Assembly (NCBI GenBank): GCA_903644035.1
Contig: CAHJXG010000177.1
Location: 1-8,926, forward strand
Reading direction: 5' to 3'
Origin: Rhodospirillales bacterium
GTDB taxonomy: Bacteria; Pseudomonadota; Alphaproteobacteria; Acetobacterales; Acetobacteraceae
Length of the DNA stretch: 8,926 nt
In this document: positions 1-6,493 of the stretch, one piece after another
Numbering within the stretch: position 1 is the first letter of the stretch
Layout of the letters: each line of letters begins with the position of its first letter
Translations under genes and position numbers: made by a program
Notes under the pieces: model-generated
Told to the model about the DNA's origin: nothing
The model's input: only the letters and a program-made list of their open reading frames with translations
The model's database searches: none

Positions 1-65
1 GGCCTGCCATGGACGGGGCGCCGTGCAGCGGCTAAGACGAGGGGAACGACCGGGTCGAGACCGCC

Positions 66-1250
66 ATGGCCAGCACCATCACCAACGTCGAGGACCTGCG
101 CCGGCTGGCCGAGCGGCGGGTGCCGCGGATGTTCTACGACTACGCTGACTCCGGATCCTGGACGGAAGGGACATACCGGTCCAATACGGATGACTTCGCG
201 TCCATCAAGCTGCGGCAGCGCGTGGCGGTGGACATGACGGACCGCACCCTTGCCAGCACGATGGCCGGGCAGCCGGTGGCCATGCCGCTCGCGCTCGCGC
301 CCACGGGGCTGACGGGGATGCAGCACGCGGACGGCGAGATCCTGGCGGCGCGGGCGGCCAAGCAGGCGGGCGTGCCATTCACCCTGTCCACCATGAGCAT
401 CTGCTCCATCGAGGACGTGGCGGCGGACATCCAGTCGCCGTTCTGGTTCCAGCTCTATGTCATGCGCGACCGGGTGTTCGCGAACAAGCTGATCGACCGG
501 GCCAAGGCGGCCGGGTGCTCGGCCCTGGTGCTGACGCTCGACCTGCAGATCCTGGGACAGCGGAACAAGGACATCAAGAACGGGCTGAGCACCCCGCCCA
601 AGCCGACGCTTTCGAACCTCCTCAACCTCGCAACCAAGCCGCGCTGGTGCTGGGGGATGCTGAACACGAAGCGCCGGCACTTCGGCAACATCCACGGGCA
701 CGTGGAGGGCGTGGCCGACATGAGCTCGCTGTCCTCGTGGACGGCCAACCAGTTCGACCCGAAGCTCGATTGGGACGACGTGCGGCGCATCCAGGACCGC
801 TGGGGCGGCAAGCTGATCCTGAAGGGCATCCTGGACCCGGAGGACGCGGTGAAGGCGGAGCGGGCGGGGGTGGACACGCTGATCGTGTCCAACCACGGCG
901 GCCGCCAGCTGGACGGCGCCCGCTCCAGCATCTCGGCCCTGCCGGAGATCGTGGACGCGGTCGGCAGCCGGGTCGAGGTGCTGATGGACGGCGGCGTCCG
1001 CTCCGGCCAGGACGTGTTGAAGGCGCTGGCGCTGGGCGCGCGCGGCGTGTTCATCGGCCGGGCGTTCCTGTACGGGCTAGGGGCCTTGGGCGAGCGGGGG
1101 GTGACGCTCAGCCTCGACATCATCCGCCGGGAGCTGGACACCACGCTGGCCCTGTGCGGGTTGCGCGACATCCGGGACGTGAGCCGGAACATCCTGGACC
1201 TGCGCATGTCGCCGTCCTGGATCACGCCGGGGGCGAACGCGGCGGTGTAG
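66..1250 (+). CDS. lldD: FMN-dependent alpha-hydroxy-acid dehydrogenase (L-lactate dehydrogenase LldD-like)
   Basis: A 394-residue protein of the FMN-dependent alpha-hydroxy-acid dehydrogenase family, a TIM barrel that oxidises L-2-hydroxyacids such as L-lactate to 2-oxoacids. The whole family pattern is visible: the N-terminal YDYADSG segment with the substrate tyrosine at residue 26, LALAPTG around 76-81, QLYV with Tyr131, the TLD aspartate at 159, KGIL with Lys253, and the signature SNHGGRQLDG at 275-284 carrying the catalytic His277 and Arg280. The phosphate-binding DGG and GR segments lie at 308-310 and 331-332. Length matches E. coli LldD (about 396 residues). The ATG at 66 places the first helix as in the family, although no strong ribosome binding site precedes it; a GAGGGG sits too far upstream. 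No lactate permease or LldR-type regulator is visible nearby. The family is certain. The substrate (lactate versus glycolate, mandelate or another hydroxyacid) is not, and the LGQRNKDIKNG segment around 163-173 resembles glycolate oxidase at least as much as E. coli LldD. Confidence 0.93.
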   Translation: MASTITNVEDLRRLAERRVPRMFYDYADSGSWTEGTYRSNTDDFASIKLRQRVAVDMTDRTLASTMAGQPVAMPLALAPTGLTGMQHADGEILAARAAKQAGVPFTLSTMSICSIEDVAADIQSPFWFQLYVMRDRVFANKLIDRAKAAGCSALVLTLDLQILGQRNKDIKNGLSTPPKPTLSNLLNLATKPRWCWGMLNTKRRHFGNIHGHVEGVADMSSLSSWTANQFDPKLDWDDVRRIQDRWGGKLILKGILDPEDAVKAERAGVDTLIVSNHGGRQLDGARSSISALPEIVDAVGSRVEVLMDGGVRSGQDVLKALALGARGVFIGRAFLYGLGALGERGVTLSLDIIRRELDTTLALCGLRDIRDVSRNILDLRMSPSWITPGANAAV

Positions 1251-1434
1251 GGCCTGCGCCGGCTCCCGTTCCTGTATCCGCCGTTGACGGCGCCCCATGC
1301 GCCTCTGCTCACGACGTTGACATCGGGGGCCGACCAAAGCCCAGCAAAACCAGTCCCTGCGTAGGTTTCAGGCGACTGGCACGCCATGCGCAATGGAGGG
1401 GCCACGGTCCATTTCGGGCCTTGGCGAACGACGC

Positions 1435-1863
1435 ATGTCAACGCCGCCTGCCGCCATGACCGACGGCCCGCGTTCCATCATCCTGTTCGACGCCCTCTGC
1501 GTCCTGTGCTCGGCCAACGCCCGGTTCGTGCTCCGCCATGATCACCGCCGCCGCTTCCTCCTCGCTTCGGTCCAGGGCGAGGCCGGCCGCGCCCTTTGCT
1601 GCCGGCACCGGATCGATGCCGGCGATCCCGACACGATCATCGTCGTGACGGGGGAGCAGGCGCTGCGCGACAGTGACGCCGTGCTCGCCATCTACGCCGG
1701 GCTGGGGCAGCCCTGGGCAGCCGCGGCGACGGCGCTGCGCCTGGTGCCGCGTTCGATCCGCGACCCGCTTTACCGGTGGGTCGCACGCAATCGCTACCGG
1801 CTGTTTGGGCGACGCGAGGTATGCTGGCTGCCATCCGCTGAGGACTCCGGACGCATGGCGTGA
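1435..1863 (+). CDS. DCC-family (DUF393) thiol-disulfide oxidoreductase-like protein
   Basis: A 142-residue small protein of the DCC family (DUF393), named for a conserved Asp-Cys-Cys set near the N-terminus. Here it follows a short beta strand (SIILF) as DALCVLC, giving Asp19, Cys22 and Cys25 in a thioredoxin-like CxxC arrangement. The usual glycine after the Asp is replaced by Ala. The C-terminal hallmark is also present: RSIRDPLYRWVARNRYRLFG around residues 106-125, followed by a late Cys130. The family is thought to be redox-active, but its substrate is generally unknown. The start is uncertain. ATGs at 1393 and 1456 share the frame and none has a good Shine-Dalgarno site. I chose 1435 because it gives a family-like short leader before the first strand; 1456 would give 135 residues. 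The gene stands alone, 184 bp after the hydroxyacid dehydrogenase, and that gap holds only a weak 5-bp hairpin near 1279-1292. Confidence 0.82.
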   Translation: MSTPPAAMTDGPRSIILFDALCVLCSANARFVLRHDHRRRFLLASVQGEAGRALCCRHRIDAGDPDTIIVVTGEQALRDSDAVLAIYAGLGQPWAAAATALRLVPRSIRDPLYRWVARNRYRLFGRREVCWLPSAEDSGRMA

Positions 1864-2064
1864 CGCGGCCAGCGCGCCGCCTCTGAACGGCTCCATGATC
1901 CCCTGACATGGGCAATGACCACTTTTTGGGACAACAATCCCTCATTCGCGGGTGTCTCTCGCCCTGAATTTGGAATGTGCGATGGCCCAGCAATCGCCGC
2001 TGTTCGGTGCCAAGACCGTTTGCTATGCGGAAAACTCATCCACATCTGGGAAGAATTTTTTGGA

Positions 2065-2973
2065 ATGGCAGACACATATGACCAGTTTTTTCATGATCTT
2101 GCAGTACGCGAATCAGTCGGCATCTTTGATAAAAATGCCACGCCCAATTATCAGGCGCTGGGTGACAATGGACTGAACTACCTGGGTGCCTATCAATTTG
2201 AAGGCTGGGCCCTCATCAATCTCGGCTACTATAAGGATGATGGAAATCCTAACGCCAACCAGTGGAAAGATGGTTACTGGACTGGTAAGGATGGAATCAA
2301 CAGCAAGCAGGATTTTTTGAACAACCCGGCTGTCCAGGACAGCGCGGCGCGTCAATGGATGCAGAACTTCGTCTGGGGATGGGTTCAGGACCTCGGACTG
2401 GACAAGTATATCGGACAGACCATCGACGGCGTGAACATCACGGCCTCCGGCCTGCTCGCCGGCGCTCATCTTCGCGGCGCCAGCGCGGTCCAGCAGTTCA
2501 TCACCTCTGGCGGGCAGAACGACGCCACCGATCCCTACGGCACGCCGGTTTCCCAGTACATGTCGCGGTTCTCGAACTATCAAACGCCGTTCGACAGCGG
2601 ATCAAGCCCCAAGACCCTTCCGTCCGACGACCTCATCGTCCTGCACGTCAGCGCAGACAGTTGGAACGGCAGTCCGCAGTTCATCGTCGGCGTGGACGGG
2701 AAGCAGCAGGGCGGGACGCAGACAGCGACGGCGTCCCATGCGAACGGCCAGACTCAGGACATCGTCCTCTCCGGCGCATTCGGGAACGGCGTGCACGATG
2801 TGACCGTCACGTTCCTCAATGATGCCTGGGGCGGCTCGACCAGCACGGATCGCAACCTGTACGTCGACTCCATCGACGACAGCGGCAAGAACTATGCTTC
2901 CGCCGTCGCAACACTCTTCACGAACAAGACGGTGCATCTCCAGACCGGCGTGCCGAGCGTCAACGGAAGCTGA
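2065..2973 (+). CDS. Lysozyme-like domain protein with C-terminal CBM60/CBM36-type xylan-binding module
   Basis: A 302-residue two-domain protein. Residues about 5-172 look like a lysozyme/lytic-transglycosylase-type fold. An ARES motif with Glu16 as the possible catalytic acid is followed by YLGAYQFEGWALINLGY (39-55), the GxYQF block seen in soluble lytic transglycosylases and phage-type muramidases, and then by a helical region ending in SGLLAGAHLRG (128-138). A Ser/Gly/Pro-rich linker (about 173-187) leads to residues 188-295, which match the calcium-dependent xylan-binding module family (CBM60/CBM36): DLIVLHVSADSWNG, VDGKQQGG, and the hallmark FLNDAWGG...TDRNLYVD (250-268). It may therefore bind, and perhaps cleave, wall polysaccharide or plant xylan; enzymatic activity is inference. 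The start at 2065 fits the domain edge, with a weak GGGAAG 11 bases upstream. The frame stays open back to 1915, but those 50 residues look non-coding. No signal peptide or RTX repeats are visible. Codon use in the first third is markedly more AT-rich than in the rest. Confidence 0.82.
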   Translation: MADTYDQFFHDLAVRESVGIFDKNATPNYQALGDNGLNYLGAYQFEGWALINLGYYKDDGNPNANQWKDGYWTGKDGINSKQDFLNNPAVQDSAARQWMQNFVWGWVQDLGLDKYIGQTIDGVNITASGLLAGAHLRGASAVQQFITSGGQNDATDPYGTPVSQYMSRFSNYQTPFDSGSSPKTLPSDDLIVLHVSADSWNGSPQFIVGVDGKQQGGTQTATASHANGQTQDIVLSGAFGNGVHDVTVTFLNDAWGGSTSTDRNLYVDSIDDSGKNYASAVATLFTNKTVHLQTGVPSVNGS

Positions 2974-2975
2974 AT

Positions 2976-3008
2976 GGCTGCAGGCGCCTCGCGGGGCGCC
3001 TGCAAGCT
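2976..3008. terminator. Stem-loop between convergent genes, possible bidirectional terminator
   Basis: GCAGGCGCC (2980-2988) and GGCGCCTGC (2995-3003) form a perfect 9-bp GC-rich stem around a 6-base loop. It is extended by a T-A pair (2979/3004) and, past a one-base bulge, by GGC against GCT. It lies three bases after the stop of the CBM gene and about 60 bp past the end of rlpA on the other strand. There is no T-tract on either side, so it is not a textbook intrinsic terminator; it could also act as a 3'-end stabiliser. Confidence 0.55.
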
Positions 3009-3070
3009 CTGACTGGGCAAGGGATGGGCGCGTCGGACCCGTCCCCGTCCCCCGTCAATCGGCCAGGCGG

Positions 3071-3634
3071 TCAGCCCGGGGGTGAGGCGGTCGCAGGGCC
3101 GGGCAGCGCGCCGGCGCCGGGCTTCATGGAGCCGTCCGGCTGCGGCACCGCGACGGGCGCCACGATGACCGGGGCGACGCCGGCCTGGCTGTCCAGCCCG
3201 ATCTGCCGCGCGGTGGACCGGGTGAGGTCGATGGTGCGGCCGTCCACGAAGGGGCCACGATCCTCGACCGTCACCACGGCGGTCTTGCCGGTCTCGGTGT
3301 TGGTCACCTTGGCGACGGTGCCGAGCGGCAGGGTCTTGCTCGCGGCGGCCTGGCCGGCGTGGTTGAAACGGCGGCCGTTCGCCATCGTCTTGCCTTGGAA
3401 CGAGGGCGCGTAGAACGAGGCCTTGCCGGCCTGCTTGCGGCCGCTGCGGTCCTCGACGATGCGGCGGCCGTGCACCGGGGCGAGCGGCGGCTTGCGGGCG
3501 AGCGTCCGCGCCTCCTCCTGGACCTGTGGGCTGTTGACGTCGAACGGCACGCGGCCGGGTTCGCTGGCCGGCGCGGCCTGGGCAACGGGAGCCATGAGCG
3601 CGGCCAGGGCGGCGGCAAAAAGGCGGCGTGTCAT
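3071..3634 (-). CDS. rlpA: RlpA-family double-psi beta-barrel protein (septal ring lytic transglycosylase family)
   Basis: A 187-residue exported protein. Residues 1-20 form a Sec signal peptide (MTRR, then an Ala/Leu-rich core) with a likely cleavage after AQA; no lipobox cysteine is seen, so it is probably soluble and periplasmic. Residues about 69-147 are the RlpA double-psi beta-barrel, with AGKASFYAP, AASKTLPLGTVAKVTN, VEDRGPFVDGR and TIDLTRSTARQIGL all present. Classical RlpA cuts naked glycan strands at the septum. This copy keeps the DRGP aspartate (Asp125), but the usual TANGE glutamate is Arg88 and the usual AAH histidine is Ser99, so lytic activity is doubtful. There is no SPOR domain; the C-terminal 40 residues are a Pro/Ala/Gly-rich tail. 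The start at 3634 is favoured over 3691 by an AGAAGG site and by the signal peptide beginning there. It is transcribed towards the CBM-domain gene. Confidence 0.88.
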   Translation of the reverse strand: MTRRLFAAALAALMAPVAQAAPASEPGRVPFDVNSPQVQEEARTLARKPPLAPVHGRRIVEDRSGRKQAGKASFYAPSFQGKTMANGRRFNHAGQAAASKTLPLGTVAKVTNTETGKTAVVTVEDRGPFVDGRTIDLTRSTARQIGLDSQAGVAPVIVAPVAVPQPDGSMKPGAGALPGPATASPPG

Positions 3635-3642
3635 CAGGCGAT

Positions 3643-3648
3643 CCTTCT
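3643..3648 (-). promoter_or_regulatory. Ribosome binding site that decides the rlpA start
   Basis: On the minus strand this reads AGAAGG, eight bases before the ATG at 3634. The alternative in-frame ATG at 3691 lacks such a site and would place 19 mostly polar residues in front of the signal peptide. Confidence 0.6.
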
Positions 3649-3689
3649 GCAATCGCTGAACTGCGTCCCGAAACGGCGAGGCCGTCTTC

Positions 3690-3718
3690 ATAATGAGACA
3701 GTCCCGACGCGGACGCAA
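3690..3718 (-). promoter_or_regulatory. Candidate promoter for rlpA
   Basis: Read on the minus strand, TTGCGT (3713-3718) and CATTAT (3690-3695) are 17 bp apart, a weak but correctly spaced sigma70-like pair. Transcription would begin near 3683, giving a leader of about 50 bases. This would place the alternative ATG at 3691 inside the -10 element, which agrees with the start at 3634. The match is only partial (3/6 and 4/6). Confidence 0.3.
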
Positions 3719-3759
3719 GGCCGGCGCCCGGGTTTGCGAGGTGGCCCGTTTGCCGTGGG

Positions 3760-4896
3760 TTAGCGGCCCGTCACCGTCGCCAGCAGGCCGGCCAGCAGCT
3801 GTGCCCGGGGAACCAGGCTGTCCACCAGCAGGTGCTCGTGCAGCGTGTGGCCGCCGGCGCCGAGGACGCCGAGGCCGTCGAGGGTGGGAATGCCCATAGC
3901 GCCCGTGAAGTTGCCGTCGGAGCCGCCGCCCTCGCTGCGATGGGGCAGCGGGATGCCGATCTGCCGTGCCATCGCCCGGGCCTGCGCGTGAAGCGCCATC
4001 GTGCGGGCGCTTGGCTCCCACACCGGCCGGGTCACGGTCTGCGCCACGGTGAACCGGACGTCGTCCACGATGCCGGCGAGCGCCAGCATGCGCTCGACGC
4101 CACGGTCAAGGTCGGCCTGGCGCTTGGCCATGCTCAGCACCTGGGCGGTGCAGGTGGTGGCGACGCAGTTGACCCACTCGCCGCCGCGGATCACGCCGAC
4201 GCTGAACGTGCAGTCGTCGGTGGTCATGTCCTCGATCTCGAGGATGCGCCGGGCCATGGCGCGGATGGCGGAGCGGCCCTCGGCGAGGCGGACGCCGGCG
4301 TGGCTGGGGCGGCCGGTGGTCTCGATGGCGAAGCGGGCGATGGCGTAGCGGCCGGTGGTGACCTCGTGGCCGGGGCCGCCGGGCTCGGGCACCAGGACGG
4401 CGGCGTGCCGGGCCGCCTCCGCCTCGATCAGGTCGCGCGTCGAGGGGGAGCCGACCTCCTCGTCGCCGGTGAACAGCACCGTGAGGGGCAGCGGCGTCTC
4501 GATGCCGGCGCGGCCGAGCGCGCGGACCGCTTCCAGGAGCAGCAGGTTGCCGCCCTTCATGTCGTAGAGGCCCGGGCCGAAGCAGCGGTTGCCGTCGCGC
4601 CGCCAGGGCAGGGCGGCGAGCGTGCCGATCGGGTGCACCGTGTCCATGTGCCCCATCAGCAGCAGCCCGGGGACGCCGGGGCTGCGGTGCGGCAAGGTCG
4701 CGCGGACGCAGCCGCTGTAGCCCATGCGGCCCGGGATGCGCTCCACCCGCGCGCCCATCAGGGCGAGGTCGCGGCCGGCGAGGTCCATCATGCGGTTGAC
4801 CGCGGCGGCGTCATGGGTCGGGCTTTCGCATTCCGCCCAGGGGCGGAGCGCGGTCAGGATGTCGTCCGCGTCGAGCGGGAGCTGTGTCGGGTCCAT
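3760..4896 (-). CDS. M20 family metallopeptidase, glutamate carboxypeptidase (CPG2)-like
   Basis: A 378-residue di-zinc hydrolase of peptidase family M20. All expected metal and catalytic positions are visible: His83 and the following Asp85 in GHMDTVH, Asp112 in GLYDMKGG (bridging ligand), the Glu146-Glu147 pair in GDEEVGS (general base and ligand), Glu171 in PEPG, and His350 in GGHTLHEHL. The lid/dimerisation domain spans about 180-290 and has the GRPSHAG motif with His199. Length fits the family (370-415). There is no signal peptide, so it is likely cytoplasmic, unlike Pseudomonas carboxypeptidase G2. Family members remove C-terminal glutamate from folates or peptides, or deacylate N-acyl amino acids; the substrate cannot be told here. 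The ATG at 4896 has no clear Shine-Dalgarno site. The gene lies 121 bp downstream of the SGNH gene on the same strand with a hairpin between them, so an operon is possible but unproven. Confidence 0.92.
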   Translation of the reverse strand: MDPTQLPLDADDILTALRPWAECESPTHDAAAVNRMMDLAGRDLALMGARVERIPGRMGYSGCVRATLPHRSPGVPGLLLMGHMDTVHPIGTLAALPWRRDGNRCFGPGLYDMKGGNLLLLEAVRALGRAGIETPLPLTVLFTGDEEVGSPSTRDLIEAEAARHAAVLVPEPGGPGHEVTTGRYAIARFAIETTGRPSHAGVRLAEGRSAIRAMARRILEIEDMTTDDCTFSVGVIRGGEWVNCVATTCTAQVLSMAKRQADLDRGVERMLALAGIVDDVRFTVAQTVTRPVWEPSARTMALHAQARAMARQIGIPLPHRSEGGGSDGNFTGAMGIPTLDGLGVLGAGGHTLHEHLLVDSLVPRAQLLAGLLATVTGR

Positions 4897-4965
4897 CCGG
4901 ACGATGCCAGCATGTTTCTGAGCAACTGGCCACCGCGCATGACGGCGGGCGTCAGCGTCTCCCGG

Positions 4966-4994
4966 GACCGGACGATGTCCGCCCCCCTCCGGTC
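4966..4994 (-). terminator. Inverted repeat between the SGNH and M20 genes
   Basis: GACCGGA (4966-4972) and TCCGGTC (4988-4994) are perfect 7-bp arms separated by 15 bases. A second dyad, CGGAC-GAT-GTCCG (4969-4981), overlaps it. It lies just beyond the stop of the SGNH gene in its direction of transcription. There is no T-run, so it may be a weak or Rho-assisted terminator, or an operator in front of the M20 gene. Confidence 0.35.
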
Positions 4995-5017
4995 ATGGCC
5001 GGCGGCGCGGGATGACC

Positions 5018-6343
5018 TCAGGGCGCGAGCAGGCCGAGATCGATGCTGTTCGCCATCGCACGATAGCCGGCACGGTTGGGGTGCAGCTTGTCGCCGGGGC
5101 CGCCGACCGTGTTGTCCGGCACGAACTCCGCCCGCAGCTCGCCGCTGGCGGGGTCGAGCGTCGCCTTGTTGAAGTCCACGACGGCGTCGAACAGCTTCGT
5201 CGTCCGGACGAAGTCGTTGTAGGCCAGGACCTTCGCGTTCTCCTCGTCGGACCCGTGCTCGGGGTTGGTGCTGTGCAGGTTGGGCGTGAGCGTCGCGCCG
5301 ATGATCCTCACGCCGGGCAGGCGGGCGCGCAGCCGCTCCACGACGTCCTTGACGCCGGCCCCGACCTGCTCAGGCGTGGCGCCCTCGCCGCCTTTGCCGA
5401 AGTCGTTGGTGCCCTCCATCCAGATCACGGAGGACACGCCGGACAGCTGCAGGATGTCCCGGTCCAGGCGCTGCTGTGCCGCCGGCCCCCCGGCGAACGG
5501 CTTCTCCGGCGTGTAGGAGGCCGGGCCGATGATGCGGTTGCCGCCGATGCCCTGGTTCACCACCACCACGCGGCTGCCGTACTGCGCCCGCAGCCGCCGC
5601 GCGAGGACGTCGGGCCAGCGGTCATCGCCGTTCAGCGTGGAGGCGGTGCCGTCGGTGATCGAATCCCCGAATGCGACCACGAGCCTCGTGCCCGCCGGCG
5701 CGTCCATGTCCACCGCGTCGAGGAAATACCAGGACGCGGTGGCGTATCGGAATGCATCGTCACCCTCCTCGGCCGCTGCCGCATCGCCCGCGCCCGGCGC
5801 TGTCACGTAGGAGGTGGTGAGCGCCTTCGCATGCCAGGTCATCGGCCCGCTCTGCCCGGCGACGTGGAGGCTGATGGCAAGCTTGCGGCCCGCCAGGGCG
5901 GGGTCCGCCGGGTCATGGATGAAGGGCAGGCTGACAGCGTCGCTCCAGACGCTCTGGCCCGGCGGCACCGTCACGCTGGCTTGCCCGCCGAACGCCACCG
6001 GGGCGTTGCTCCCCTTGACGAGCGTGCCGGCGGTCGCCTGCTGGCCGGCAAAGACGTGGTCGAAGGTGACGGGCTGGGTGCCGTAAGCATTCGAGAGACG
6101 CAGCCGGGCGCTCCGACCCCACAGGCCGGGATGCACGATCAGCCGGAAGCTCTGGTCACGCGCGCCTGCCGCCGGGTTCGGGAAGGCGAAGCTGAGGTTC
6201 GGCTGCGCACTGGCGTTGCCGACGGGATAGGGTCCCTGGGCGGAACCGGTCCAGCTGGTCACCCAGTTCGGCGCCTGGGCGCGTGCGCCCGGGGCGCAGA
6301 CGACCATGGCCATCAGCAGGCTCGCCAGTTGGACGGATCGCAT
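5018..6343 (-). CDS. Exported SGNH/GDSL-family hydrolase (esterase/lipase-like)
   Basis: A 441-residue secreted hydrolase. Residues 1-22 are a signal peptide (hydrophobic SLLMAMVVCAPGA core, cleavage likely after ARA). Residues about 25-185 form an N-terminal accessory region, probably beta-rich, beginning WVTSWTGSAQGP and containing RLRLSNAYG, as found in larger SGNH proteins. The catalytic SGNH domain starts about 219: block I FGDSITDG with the nucleophile Ser228, block II NQGIGGNR with Gly268, block III EGTNDFG with Asn313, and block V DKLHPN with Asp418 and His421. All four family residues are therefore present. It should hydrolyse ester bonds (acetyl esters of carbohydrates, lipids or other acyl esters) in the periplasm or outside the cell; the substrate is unknown. 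The ATG at 6343 is supported by GAGGGAA on the minus strand (6352-6358), eight bases upstream. It is transcribed divergently from the PuuE-like gene. Confidence 0.93.
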   Translation of the reverse strand: MRSVQLASLLMAMVVCAPGARAQAPNWVTSWTGSAQGPYPVGNASAQPNLSFAFPNPAAGARDQSFRLIVHPGLWGRSARLRLSNAYGTQPVTFDHVFAGQQATAGTLVKGSNAPVAFGGQASVTVPPGQSVWSDAVSLPFIHDPADPALAGRKLAISLHVAGQSGPMTWHAKALTTSYVTAPGAGDAAAAEEGDDAFRYATASWYFLDAVDMDAPAGTRLVVAFGDSITDGTASTLNGDDRWPDVLARRLRAQYGSRVVVVNQGIGGNRIIGPASYTPEKPFAGGPAAQQRLDRDILQLSGVSSVIWMEGTNDFGKGGEGATPEQVGAGVKDVVERLRARLPGVRIIGATLTPNLHSTNPEHGSDEENAKVLAYNDFVRTTKLFDAVVDFNKATLDPASGELRAEFVPDNTVGGPGDKLHPNRAGYRAMANSIDLGLLAP

Positions 6344-6359
6344 GGACGATGTTCCCTCG

Positions 6360-6464
6360 GTTGCCGCTTGGTGCGGCCTGGCGTGAGTGTGTCACCTGGC
6401 CCCGGTTCGGGCAACGCTGCCGGGTTGCGCGGGAGAGGCGTCCGCATGGCAACGTCGGGGTTGC
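6360..6464. promoter_or_regulatory. Cluster of GCAAC/GTTGC dyads in the divergent intergenic region
   Basis: Within 105 bp upstream of the SGNH gene there are five copies of the same half-site: GTTGC at 6360, GCAAC at 6411, GTTGC at 6424, GCAAC at 6449 and GTTGC at 6460. Four of them pair into two inverted repeats, GCAAC-N8-GTTGC (6411-6428) and GCAAC-N6-GTTGC (6449-6464), with centres 37 bp apart. This looks like a repeated operator for an unidentified regulator; the two spacers differ, which weakens the case. Confidence 0.4.
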
Positions 6465-6493
6465 AGTCAGGGCCGAGGTCGCCGGTTGGTTCT

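Noticed and set aside
3..35. Ten codons ending in TAA at the left edge, possibly the tail of an upstream gene
   Set aside because: Too short to show any family pattern or codon bias; cannot be distinguished from chance.
455..1459. Open frames overlapping the hydroxyacid dehydrogenase on both strands (minus 455-1441, plus 515-1459)
   Set aside because: Both overlap a complete, motif-rich gene and have shadow-type composition.
1915..2064. 50-residue in-frame extension upstream of the CBM-domain protein
   Set aside because: No ribosome binding site before 1915, and the residues resemble neither a signal peptide nor a domain. The domain begins directly at the ATG at 2065.
1864..2064. Search for a promoter or RNA gene in the about 200-bp gap before the CBM-domain gene
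   Set aside because: Only a small GGGA/TCCC hairpin near 1928-1941 and a drop in GC were seen; no correctly spaced -35/-10 pair, tRNA-like fold or riboswitch pattern.
3635..4021. In-frame upstream extension of the rlpA open frame into the M20 gene
   Set aside because: It would overlap the M20 coding region and hide the signal peptide. A ribosome binding site and a candidate promoter support the start at 3634.
3832..5172. Long + strand open frame (446 codons) opposite the M20 gene
   Set aside because: Ala/Gly/Arg/His-rich composition with no family motifs. It is an antisense shadow of a gene with complete zinc-ligand motifs.
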